Of a stretch of 6,926 nucleotides of DNA, positions 1 through 5,825 are shown piece after piece. A model generated the notes under the pieces. The model did no database searches and was not told where the DNA came from. It saw only the letters and a program-made list of their open reading frames with translations. Origin of the DNA: Actinomycetota bacterium (GTDB lineage Bacteria; Actinomycetota; Thermoleophilia; Solirubrobacterales; Solirubrobacteraceae). The number at the start of each line of letters is the position of its first letter. The stretch's first letter is position 1. Both the position numbers and the translations under genes were made by a program. The stretch spans positions 1-6,926 of the forward strand of contig VAWY01000264.1 of assembly GCA_005888335.1 (NCBI GenBank), given 5' to 3'.

Positions 1-2020
1 GGAGGAAGTCGAAGATCTGGAACACGTGCACGGTGTCTGGATATTGGTCGACTTCGACGTGCACGCCGTCGCTCCGCGCGGCGTCGGCCACCCGCTGGGC
101 GTCCGAGTAGAGCGCCTCGTTGGAGGCGACTTGGACAAGCAGCGGCGGCAGGCCACGGAAGTCGCCATACACCGGGGAAGCGAGAGGATCCCGCGGGTCA
201 TGGCCCTGCAGGTAGCTCGTTGCCATCTGCGTGAGGAGGGGGCGGGTCGAGATCGGGTCGTTGTCGACGTTGTCGATGCTCGCTCCGGTCAGCGCCATGT
301 CCGCCATCGGCGACATCACGACCACGCCGGCCGGCTGACGTAGGCCGAGGTCCCGCAGCCGCATCGCGAGCGCCAGCGCGAGTCCTCCCGCTGCCGACTC
401 TCCGGTGATCAAGACCCCTGAGCCGTCGACACCGCCGGCGAGGAGACGCTCGTAGGCTGCGACAGCGTCCTCGACGGGCGCCGGGAACGGATGCTCAGGC
501 GCCCGACGGTATCCGGGGACGACGCAGGTACCGCCGACCGCGCTCGCCAGTCGGCTCGCGAGGCCGACCGACGCTCCCGGCGAGCCGACAAGGTAGCCCC
601 CGCCGTGGAGGTGCAGCACGACCGGACCGCTCTCGCGCGCGGTGGCGCGCAGGCAGCGTAGGCCGTCTCGCTCCTCCTCCGCGATGCTCACATCCGGGTC
701 GGGATGAAAGTTCTCGAGCAGAAAGCGGTCGTACGCCTCGCGGATCCCGTGGTGCTGACGGTCGAGATCGAGCGGACCGAGCATCGTCGCCCACATCGAC
801 CAGGCGCGCTGCGCCTCGGGGCGCACAAGGGTTGCCGCGGCGGCGCCGAGCGGCCGACGGGCTTCGGCATCGACGTTGTAGCGATACACCCAGCCGTAGA
901 TGCTCTCCGCGTCCGGATCGATCTCCATCACGCTGAGCAGGGTGCGGTTGCGCTGCACGATCTCCGCCGGATCCGACATGTGCCAGACGTGCTCGAGCGT
1001 GCGTGAGCTGTTCTGCACACGCGACGCCCGCGGCAGCCGGCGCCCTTCGTACTCAGCGAGCGCCCGCTGCACCTCGGAGCCGCCCGAGGCGCCGAGGACA
1101 CGACCGAGCACGGTTCCGTCCTCGATCGCCTGGCAGGCACCCTGAGCGAGGAAGGGGTGCATCGGATGGGCGGCATCGCCAAGCAGCGTGATGCGGCCGC
1201 GACTCCACGTTTCAAGCGGATACCGGAAGTAATACCCGGTGATGAAGGGGGTGTCGATCTCGTCGATGATCGCCTGCAGGCGCGGGCACGAGCCTGCGTA
1301 GGAACGACGAAGCGCGGCCAGCTCGCCAGTCGCGGTCCAGGACTCCTCCGCGGCCTCCTGCGCAGGGACCATCCCGACGAAGTTCAGGAGTTCGCCCGCG
1401 TGCACCCAGTAGGTGACAGCGCTGCGCTTCGCCCCGAGCCACACCTCGCAGTTGAATGGGAGGTCCAGGTGGGCGAGCCGTTCGCGAGGGATGAGCGCGC
1501 GCCACGCGACGATGTGGGAGAAGTCGAGCTCCTGCTCGCCGAATAGGTGCCGACGTACCGCCGAGCGGATGCCATCGGCTCCGATCACCACGTCACCACG
1601 CGCGCGATGGCCGGATTCGAACTCCACCGTGACGCCGTCGGCGTCCTCGACGAATCCGACTGCCCGCTCGCCGAGCCGGACGACGCCAGCAGGCAGCGCA
1701 TCTTTGAGGATCCCGAGCAGGTCGGGGCGATGCACCTGGTAGAAGGGGCCGCCCCAGTTCGGCGAGACCGAGTGGATCGAGCGGTCGGTCCGCAGGTCAT
1801 GCATCTGCAGCCGCTCCATCGTGATCGCGAGCCGCTGGAGCTCAGCCCCCAGGCCCAGCCGCTCCAAGACCCGGCCCGCGCTCGGGGCGATCTGCAGCCC
1901 GGCGCCGATCTCCGTCAGCGCCGGCGCCTGCTCGTAGACCTCGACCTCGATCCCTTCATTCCGTAGCGACAGCGCTGCAGCCATACCGCCGATGCCGCCG
2001 CCGATAACGATCGCCTTCAT
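1..2020 (-). CDS. FAD-dependent monooxygenase fused to HSL-family alpha/beta hydrolase (3' end beyond window)
   Basis: One frame runs without a stop from the ATG at 2018-2020 to the left edge (673 residues seen). Residues 1-~390 are a class A flavoprotein monooxygenase of the salicylate-hydroxylase type, which hydroxylates aromatic or related substrates with NAD(P)H and O2. It shows the Rossmann motif GGGIGG (7-12), the acidic Glu30 expected to bind the FAD ribose, the GADGIRS motif (147-153) and GDAAHPMHPFLAQG (281-294). Residues ~405 onward are a hormone-sensitive-lipase-type hydrolase: oxyanion motif HGGG (472-475), nucleophile Ser542 in GESAAG (the family more often has GDSAGG), likely Asp640 and His665 in TVHVFQ. 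The triad is complete; about 30-40 residues are probably missing. A strong Shine-Dalgarno precedes the ATG. The arrangement suggests that an ester is cut and the released acid or phenol hydroxylated, or the reverse; the substrate is unknown. The divergent tetR and operators suggest repression. Confidence 0.9.
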   Translation of the reverse strand, partial: MKAIVIGGGIGGMAAALSLRNEGIEVEVYEQAPALTEIGAGLQIAPSAGRVLERLGLGAELQRLAITMERLQMHDLRTDRSIHSVSPNWGGPFYQVHRPDLLGILKDALPAGVVRLGERAVGFVEDADGVTVEFESGHRARGDVVIGADGIRSAVRRHLFGEQELDFSHIVAWRALIPRERLAHLDLPFNCEVWLGAKRSAVTYWVHAGELLNFVGMVPAQEAAEESWTATGELAALRRSYAGSCPRLQAIIDEIDTPFITGYYFRYPLETWSRGRITLLGDAAHPMHPFLAQGACQAIEDGTVLGRVLGASGGSEVQRALAEYEGRRLPRASRVQNSSRTLEHVWHMSDPAEIVQRNRTLLSVMEIDPDAESIYGWVYRYNVDAEARRPLGAAAATLVRPEAQRAWSMWATMLGPLDLDRQHHGIREAYDRFLLENFHPDPDVSIAEEERDGLRCLRATARESGPVVLHLHGGGYLVGSPGASVGLASRLASAVGGTCVVPGYRRAPEHPFPAPVEDAVAAYERLLAGGVDGSGVLITGESAAGGLALALAMRLRDLGLRQPAGVVVMSPMADMALTGASIDNVDNDPISTRPLLTQMATSYLQGHDPRDPLASPVYGDFRGLPPLLVQVASNEALYSDAQRVADAARSDGVHVEVDQYPDTVHVFQIFDFL

Positions 2021-2023
2021 GTG

Positions 2024-2031
2024 CCTCTCCT
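2024..2031 (-). promoter_or_regulatory. Ribosome binding site of the monooxygenase-hydrolase gene
   Basis: The minus strand reads AGGAGAGG, followed by CAC and then ATG. The AGGAG core is 6 bases from the start codon. This supports the ATG at 2018-2020, as does the glycine-rich FAD motif that follows directly at residues 7-12. Confidence 0.75.
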
Positions 2032-2042
2032 GGTCAGGGTGG

Positions 2043-2060
2043 ATAACGAGCGCTCGTTAT
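2043..2060. promoter_or_regulatory. Operator copy 1: perfect 18-bp palindrome
   Basis: ATAACGAGCGCTCGTTAT equals its own reverse complement over all 18 bases. It lies between the divergent monooxygenase-hydrolase and tetR genes, 23 bases upstream of the hydrolase-gene ATG. Palindromes of this length and position are the usual targets of TetR dimers, so the TetR encoded from 2100 is the natural ligand (inference). An AT-rich stretch next to it could hold the -10 box of the minus-strand gene. Confidence 0.8.
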
Positions 2061-2064
2061 ATCA

Positions 2065-2084
2065 CATTATGAGCGCTCGTTATG
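2065..2084. promoter_or_regulatory. Operator copy 2: imperfect palindrome repeating copy 1
   Basis: This site shares the 13-base block GAGCGCTCGTTAT (2071-2083) exactly with copy 1 (2048-2060). Its left arm has two mismatches to a perfect palindrome, at pairs 2070/2079 and 2068/2081, while the outer pairs match. The centres are 23 bp apart, about two helical turns, so two dimers could bind on roughly the same face. On the minus strand this segment also contains CATAAT (2071-2066), a possible -10 box for the monooxygenase gene that would be covered by bound repressor. Confidence 0.7.
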
Positions 2085-2099
2085 TAAGAATCTCCCACC

Positions 2100-2765
2100 G
2101 TGCCGACGACCCGCGACATCCCCCAAGAGCGCCCCTCTATTGCGGAGCTCGTCAACGACTGGTGGGCAGACTCCCCGTACTCAACGGTCGCCCGCCAACT
2201 GCTGGCCGCAGCCATCGAGCTATTCGCGGAGCAGGGCTACCACGCGACCAAGACCAGGGACATCCCCGCCCGGATCGGCATGAGCACGGGCGCGATGTAC
2301 GCGCACTTCCGCTCCAAGGAGGATCTGCTGTTCGAGATCAGCCTGACCGGCCACCGGCGCGGTGTCGCGACTCTCGCCGGCGCCGCTACCGACGTCGCGG
2401 ACCCGGCCGATCAACTGGCGCGGATGGTAAGAGCGTTCAGCGTGTACCACGCGCGCTTTCACATGATCGGCAAGATCGTCCATTACGAGCTCTACGGAAT
2501 GACGCAGGAGCACCTCGCGCACGTCCTCGAGCTCCGCCGACACACGGCGACACTGATCGAGGACGTCATCCGCCGTGGCGTCGAGAGCGATGTCCTCACC
2601 GCACCCGACGTCACCGGCACCGGTCGGGCGGTGCTCTCCCTCTGCGTCGACGTCGCTCGGTGGTATCACGACCACCGCGACGAGACGCCCCAAGAAATCG
2701 GCGATCTCAATGCGCAGCTTGCCCTCCGTATGCTTGGCGTCGAAGAGGTCACGCTGGGCTACTGA
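2100..2765 (+). CDS. TetR-family transcriptional repressor, divergent from the monooxygenase-hydrolase gene
   Basis: The 221-residue protein has TetR architecture. The N-terminal DNA-binding domain spans roughly residues 28-80, with the helix-turn-helix at about 51-70 (it includes MSTGAMYAHF) followed by the usual SKEDLL. An all-helical ligand and dimer domain follows; its RWYH stretch near residue 187 resembles regulators of acyl-CoA or lipid-type catabolism, but this is only an impression. The start is the GTG at 2100-2102, because an in-frame TAA lies at 2085-2087 and no other start fits between. No good Shine-Dalgarno is visible, so the transcript may be leaderless or weakly translated. 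The ~25-residue extension before the DNA-binding domain is longer than in many relatives, so a later start cannot be excluded. It probably represses itself and the neighbouring enzyme through the paired operators. Confidence 0.9.
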   Translation: MPTTRDIPQERPSIAELVNDWWADSPYSTVARQLLAAAIELFAEQGYHATKTRDIPARIGMSTGAMYAHFRSKEDLLFEISLTGHRRGVATLAGAATDVADPADQLARMVRAFSVYHARFHMIGKIVHYELYGMTQEHLAHVLELRRHTATLIEDVIRRGVESDVLTAPDVTGTGRAVLSLCVDVARWYHDHRDETPQEIGDLNAQLALRMLGVEEVTLGY

Positions 2766-2917
2766 GCCACCCCAATCCCAGCGACCTCCGACTGACGCCG
2801 CACTACTCCTTCCTGGCGAAGCAGGAGGACTCGGACGTGGCCCGAGGCTGTGGAGATGGGGAGCAGGAGGAGCCCAGCGTCCATGCCCGCCAAGAGCCGC
2901 TCCCTCACGGAAGCAGC

Positions 2918-2942
2918 CACGATCGCGACCCTGGCGATCGTG
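2918..2942. terminator. 9-bp perfect stem hairpin, possible terminator downstream of tetR
   Basis: CACGATCGC (2918-2926) and GCGATCGTG (2934-2942) pair perfectly around a 7-base loop. The hairpin lies 152 bases after the tetR stop. No T-run follows on either strand, so it is not a classical intrinsic terminator, although high-GC actinobacteria often have hairpins without one. It could equally be a protein-binding palindrome or chance. Confidence 0.3.
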
Positions 2943-3177
2943 CCGTCGGCGACTCCTTTCGCACATAGGCGGTCACGAAGCCGTACTCGCCTCCTATGCG
3001 CGTGCAGCCACGAATGCGGGCTCGACCCGCCCATCGCAACGCACCTGCTCCTCGCCAGATCCAGGTCTCGCCAGCACTTGAGCTTTGCGCGAATTCCGGC
3101 GCTCCGCGATGCCCGCGGGAAAGCCCGACCGTCGCGGCCCTCGCAATGCGCAAGCACGAGCGCGGAGGTTTAGGACT

Positions 3178-3211
3178 GGAGCGCCGCCGCCGCGCCAGGA
3201 TGCGGTGCTCC
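3178..3211 (-). terminator. Hairpin just downstream of the PhoX-like remnant
   Basis: GGAGCGCC (3178-3185) pairs with GGTGCTCC (3204-3211), eight pairs with one mismatch that is a G-U or A-C pair depending on strand, across an 18-base loop. It begins 15 bases beyond the remnant's stop codon on the minus strand. The position suits a terminator, but the loop is long and no clear T-run follows. Confidence 0.25.
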
Positions 3212-3226
3212 GGTGGCGCAGGTGAG

Positions 3227-3632
3227 CTAGACGGCGAGCGTCGTCTGGAAGCGCAGGCGCCCGTCGCCCGCCGCGACGGCGGCGAGCTCTCGCAGCGAGT
3301 GCCCGCTATAGGCAGCGACCTCCGGGGACGAACCCTTCGCCGCCGTCAGGGTTGAGACGAAGCTGTTGGGCTGCTTGCCCGTCGTGCCCGACTTGGCGGC
3401 GCCGCCGATGTCCTCGACGATCCACAGGTTGCCGGCGGAGTCGTCCTGGATGCCCTCGTAGCCGCCGCGGCCGAGCGCGCCGGAGACGTCCTCGACCGTT
3501 GGCCGCCGGGACGTCCGAGACGTTCGGGCCGCCGGGCGGGCTCGCCACGCCGACCGCGACGAACACCGCCCCGCCCGCCGCCGCCACGGCGCCGGCCTTC
3601 CAGGCGCGTGCGCGCAGGCTGCTGAGCTTCAC
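3227..3632 (-). pseudogene. Frameshifted, truncated remnant of a secreted PhoX/DUF839-type protein
   Basis: A GTG start at 3632 with a good Shine-Dalgarno opens a 44-residue segment: a basic start (MKLSSLRARAWK), a hydrophobic Ala/Val/Gly stretch and an ASPPGG region, which together look like a Sec signal peptide. The frame then breaks: one surplus base at 3500 (or two missing) moves the reading to a second frame at 3499. That frame carries the DUF839 signature GYEGIQDD, NLWIVEDIGG and KQPNSFV over 48 residues. After KQPNSFV the similarity I recognise stops and 42 unrelated-looking residues lead to a TAG at 3227-3229. Intact PhoX-family proteins, which include secreted Ca-dependent phosphatases, have several hundred residues; only ~134 codons remain here, and the usual segment between signal peptide and core is also missing. 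A sequencing error could explain the frameshift but not the missing body. Confidence 0.75.
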
Positions 3633-3639
3633 CGTCGTA

Positions 3640-3646
3640 CCCCTTT
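3640..3646 (-). promoter_or_regulatory. Ribosome binding site of the PhoX-like remnant
   Basis: The minus strand reads AAAGGGG, 7 bases before the GTG at 3630-3632. This is the main reason for choosing that start, and it shows that the 5' end of the broken gene is well preserved. Confidence 0.55.
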
Positions 3647-3651
3647 CGCGG

Positions 3652-3674
3652 GCGGCCGGTCCCGCACCGGCCGC
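3652..3674. terminator. 9-bp perfect GC hairpin between the SDR operon end and the PhoX remnant
   Basis: GCGGCCGGT (3652-3660) and ACCGGCCGC (3666-3674) pair perfectly around the 5-base loop CCCGC. On the minus strand it lies 68 bases after the stop of the SDR that ends the operon and 19 bases before the start of the PhoX remnant. This suits a terminator of the operon; no T-run follows. It could instead be a structure in the leader of the remnant. Confidence 0.45.
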
Positions 3675-3742
3675 GAGGCCGCGCAGCTAAGGGCAGCGGG
3701 CCACGGTGCGTGTGTTCATCCCGTGACGGCGGCGTCCGTGGG

Positions 3743-4438
3743 TCACTCTTGGCGCGCGCTGCCCAGCGAGAGCAGGTTGAGATCGCCGCCGCCGCTGATC
3801 TCGATCGTCTGCCCGGTGACGTAGCCGGCCTGCTCGGAGGCCAGGAACGCGACGAGGTGCGCGACCTCGCCGGGCTCGCCCATGCGGCCCATCGGCAGCG
3901 CGGCGGTGACGCGCTCGAGCACGGCGGCGGGCATCGCGCGCACCATCTCGGTGGCGATGATGCCCGGCAGCACGGCGTTGGCGGTGATGTCGCGGCGCAG
4001 CCCCTCGACGGCGAGCGTCTTGACCATCCCCAGCAGGCCGGCCTTCGACGCCGCGTAGGCGACCTGCCCGGACAGCCCGCCGGTGGCCGCGCCGGAGGAG
4101 ATGGCGATGATCCGGCCGAACCGGCGCTCGCGCATCCCCGGCAGGCAGGCCTGGATGACGCGGAACGCGCCGGTGAGGTTGACGTCGATGTCGCGCTGCC
4201 ACTGCTCGGCGCGCATCGCGTGGGCGGGCGCGATCGTGGTCGTGATCGCCGCGTTGGACACCACCACGTCGAAGTCGCGGAAGTCGTCGGGCGCCAGCTC
4301 GTCGCGCGCGACGTCGATGCGGAGGTCGCAGGGCGGTGCGACGTCGAGCGTCACCACCTCGAAGCCGTCGCCGCGCAGCCGATCCGCGATGGCCGCGCCG
4401 ATGCCGCGCGCCGCCCCCGTGACCAGAGCGCGCCTCAT
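3743..4438 (-). CDS. Short-chain dehydrogenase/reductase (FabG-like classical SDR)
   Basis: This 231-residue cytoplasmic NAD(P)-dependent oxidoreductase has the length and motif order of a classical SDR: cofactor motif TGAARGIG (7-14), NAAI (62-65) in place of the usual NNAG, Asn87, catalytic Ser115, Tyr128 and Lys132 in YAASK, then LPGIIATEM (157-165) and the C-terminal GYVTGQTIEISGG. All four catalytic residues are present, so it should interconvert an alcohol and a ketone or a similar pair; the substrate is not evident. Asp32 at the end of the second strand suggests NAD(H) preference. Its ATG (4436-4438) overlaps the TGA of the upstream gene as ATGA and has no clear Shine-Dalgarno, so translation is probably coupled to that gene. 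It is the last gene of the minus-strand operon. Confidence 0.92.
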   Translation of the reverse strand: MRRALVTGAARGIGAAIADRLRGDGFEVVTLDVAPPCDLRIDVARDELAPDDFRDFDVVVSNAAITTTIAPAHAMRAEQWQRDIDVNLTGAFRVIQACLPGMRERRFGRIIAISSGAATGGLSGQVAYAASKAGLLGMVKTLAVEGLRRDITANAVLPGIIATEMVRAMPAAVLERVTAALPMGRMGEPGEVAHLVAFLASEQAGYVTGQTIEISGGGDLNLLSLGSARQE

Positions 4439-5139
4439 CGCGCGGGCTTGACCGCGCCGTAGCGCGCCCAGTGGCGCTCGGGGATCGCGTCAGGGTCCTT
4501 GTACCAGTACCAGGTGCACGGGTCGGTCGAGAAGTCCTCGGGCGGGTCCGAGGGATACAGCGGGTAGCCGCTCCACTCGATCGGGAGCTTCTCGTTCATG
4601 AACGAGCAGTGGGTGCAGTACAGCGGGAAGCCCTCGCGCCCGTAGGACCAGTCGTGCGCCTGGTGGGTGCGCCCGTAGCCGGCCGACTCGTACAGGCCCT
4701 TGCGCACGAGCCGCTGGCCCGAGCCGCACGGGTTCATCGTGAAGGTGATCTTCTCGTCGTCCTCGGTGATCGTGAAGCGCCCCGGGTGCTCGCCGACGCC
4801 CGAGCCCGAGTGGGCCCGCCAGGTCGCGGCCAGCAGGTAGACGAGCCGGCGGCGGTCGATCCGGCCGATCGCGTCGTGGTGGCGCCTCCAGCCCTTCTCG
4901 GTGCTCTGCTCCCACGCGTCCTTGACACCGTCGTCGCCGAGCTTGTCCTGGACGAACGAGATCAGGCTCAGGACCGACTCGGCCATGAGGTCGTGGAGCA
5001 TCAGCCACTCGTGCTTCATCTCCTCGCACAGGCTGCGCGCCCGGTCGAGGTCGCCGGCGTCGATCGCTTCGATCGCCCGGTCCATCGTCGGTCGCGAGAG
5101 CTGCTCGAGCTCCTCGGGGTCGAACCAGCGGTCGCTCAT
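4435..5139 (-). CDS. Uncharacterised 234-residue Cys/His-rich protein, putative metal-binding
   Basis: I cannot assign a function. Residues 1-~110 look helical and acidic, with conserved-looking His in HEWLMLHDLM (43-52) and HH (87-88). Residues ~120-225 carry PCGSGQRL (Cys138), HQAHDWSYG (His159, His162), YCTHC (Cys175, Cys178) and DPCTWYWYKDP (Cys208). Four spaced Cys plus His look like a zinc or other metal site, or a redox site; this is inference. From memory the layout CGSG - YC.HC - C.WY.YKDP occurs in a family of hypothetical proteins in catabolic clusters, which I could not check. No signal peptide or membrane segment is visible, so it should be cytoplasmic. It starts 22 bases after the tetR stop, has a strong Shine-Dalgarno and overlaps the following SDR by 4 bases, so it is likely a partner or accessory enzyme of that SDR. 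Confidence 0.88.
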   Translation of the reverse strand: MSDRWFDPEELEQLSRPTMDRAIEAIDAGDLDRARSLCEEMKHEWLMLHDLMAESVLSLISFVQDKLGDDGVKDAWEQSTEKGWRRHHDAIGRIDRRRLVYLLAATWRAHSGSGVGEHPGRFTITEDDEKITFTMNPCGSGQRLVRKGLYESAGYGRTHQAHDWSYGREGFPLYCTHCSFMNEKLPIEWSGYPLYPSDPPEDFSTDPCTWYWYKDPDAIPERHWARYGAVKPAR

Positions 5140-5146
5140 TTGTCTG

Positions 5147-5153
5147 CCTCCTC
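5147..5153 (-). promoter_or_regulatory. Ribosome binding site of the Cys/His-rich protein gene
   Basis: The minus strand reads GAGGAGG, 7 bases before the ATG at 5137-5139. It is one of the strongest Shine-Dalgarno sequences in the window and implies efficient translation of the unknown gene relative to tetR upstream, which has none. Confidence 0.75.
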
Positions 5154-5161
5154 GTCGTCGC

Positions 5162-5761
5162 CTACCGCGGCCGCAGGCCGTCGAGCAGCTGCTCGACGGT
5201 GCCCGTCACCGCCGCGTCGAGCTCCTCGACCGGAAGCATGCCGCCGTTGGCCATGACGGTCAGGCCCTGCAGGGTGGCGAAGATGGTCGTGCCGATGCGC
5301 TCGCAGTCGCCGCCGACGAGCTCGCCGGTGCCCTGCGCCTCGTCGATCAGTGCGAGGACCATCGCGAACGCGCGCTGCGCGGCGTCCTCGAGCTCCTCCG
5401 CGCCGGGGCGGTGCTTGGCGGCGAACATCAGCTCGACCAGCGCGGCGTGGCGCGTGGCGAACCGGAAGTAGGCGAGCGCGAGCGCGGCGAGACGGGCGCC
5501 GAAGTCGTCGCCGGCCTCGTCGAGCGCCGCGCGCAGCTCGCGACCGAGGCGCTCGAAGCCCTCGAGGGCGAGCGCGTCGAGCAGCGCCTGGCGGTCGGCG
5601 AAGTGGCGGCGCGGCGCGGCGTGGCTGACGCCCACCTCGCGTGCGAGCTCGCGCAGCGACAGCGCGTGGACGCCCCGCTCGCTGACCACGCGCTCGGCGC
5701 GCTCGAGCAGCGCGGCGCGCAGGTTTCCGTGGTGATAGGGGCGGGTCGCGACGTCGGCCAC
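5162..5761 (-). CDS. TetR-family repressor with WHG-type C-terminal domain; first gene of the operon
   Basis: The 199-residue protein begins at the GTG at 5759-5761 (MADVATRPYHHGNLR), which is the usual opening of this TetR subgroup. The helix-turn-helix spans about residues 35-54 (SLRELAREVGVSHAAPRRHF), followed by DRQALL. The C-terminal half contains YFRFATRHAALVELMF (98-113), typical of the WHG domain. The frame stays open far upstream of the GTG, but that part overlaps the divergent promoter and the SDR coding region antisense, so the longer version is rejected. No Shine-Dalgarno is visible; the predicted leader is only about 10-12 bases. The gene leads a three-gene operon (regulator, Cys/His-rich protein, SDR) and diverges from another SDR. 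It most likely binds the paired sites at 5782-5816 and represses both transcripts until a substrate-like ligand appears. Confidence 0.9.
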   Translation of the reverse strand: MADVATRPYHHGNLRAALLERAERVVSERGVHALSLRELAREVGVSHAAPRRHFADRQALLDALALEGFERLGRELRAALDEAGDDFGARLAALALAYFRFATRHAALVELMFAAKHRPGAEELEDAAQRAFAMVLALIDEAQGTGELVGGDCERIGTTIFATLQGLTVMANGGMLPVEELDAAVTGTVEQLLDGLRPR

Positions 5762-5779
5762 GCAGCAAGGGTACCGACA

Positions 5780-5808
5780 AATGTAGACGTTGACATCATT
5801 GTTGTCGG
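5780..5808 (-). promoter_or_regulatory. Promoter of the tetR operon (minus strand)
   Basis: On the minus strand, CCGACA (5808-5803) and TACATT (5785-5780) are separated by 17 bases. The -10 box is identical to that of the opposing promoter; the -35 box is weaker, matching TTGACA at 4 of 6 positions. Transcription start near 5773 would leave a leader of about 10-12 bases before the GTG. Confidence 0.6.
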
Positions 5809-5816
5809 CGTCTACA
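5782..5816. promoter_or_regulatory. Paired inverted operator sites for the WHG-type TetR
   Basis: TGTAGACGTTGACA (plus, 5782-5795) and TGTAGACGCCGACA (minus, 5816-5803) match at 12 of 14 positions and face each other, with centres 21 bp apart (two helical turns). Their outer ends form the perfect 10-bp inverted repeat AATGTAGACG / CGTCTACATT (5780-5789, 5809-5818). Each site covers the -35 box of one promoter and the -10 box of the other, so occupancy should block both directions. The assignment to the adjacent TetR is inferred from position. Confidence 0.75.
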
Positions 5817-5818
5817 TT
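5790..5818 (+). promoter_or_regulatory. Promoter of the divergent SDR (plus strand), near consensus
   Basis: TTGACA (5790-5795) matches the sigma-70-type -35 consensus exactly. After a 17-base spacer comes TACATT (5813-5818), a good actinobacterial -10 box. Only seven bases separate the -10 box from the ATG at 5826, which places the transcription start at or within a base or two of the start codon and implies a leaderless mRNA. Confidence 0.75.
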
Positions 5819-5825
5819 GCCGTCC

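Larger units (their letters stand above)
2766..3226. other. 461-bp stretch without a recognisable gene
   Basis: All six frames were read. Open stretches exist, for example minus 3157-2759 and plus 2850-3173, but they overlap each other, have no convincing start with a ribosome-binding site, and give Arg/Ser/Ala-rich translations that match no family I recognise. No tRNA, insertion-sequence end or CRISPR pattern is visible. The stretch contains two hairpins and ends at the broken PhoX-like gene, so it is most simply old, decayed or non-coding DNA. A short unrecognised gene cannot be ruled out. Confidence 0.55.

Noticed and set aside
26..1966. Several plus-strand frames opposite the monooxygenase-hydrolase gene
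   Set aside because: All lie antisense to a continuous frame with every expected catalytic motif. None shows a domain.
2759..3157. Minus-strand open frame of 132 codons ending at the tetR stop
   Set aside because: No ribosome-binding site, no recognisable family, and a composition that changes along the frame. The stop overlaps the end of tetR by chance in the same way as other shadow frames.
2850..3173. Plus-strand open frame of 107 codons with a coding-like stretch near 2880-2945
   Set aside because: The GC-rich third positions occur only over a short part; the rest is Arg/Ser-rich with rare codons, and no similarity is recognised.
3180..3215. Possible tRNA-like fold starting at the GGAGCGCC arm
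   Set aside because: The arms pair, but the distance (34 bases in all) is far too short and there is no T-loop GTTCRA-type sequence or anticodon arm.
4471..5256. Long plus-strand frame (261 codons) opposite the Cys/His-rich gene
   Set aside because: It is antisense to a gene with a good ribosome-binding site and operon context. Long antisense frames are expected in very GC-rich DNA, and the translation is low-complexity Val/Ala/Arg/Leu.
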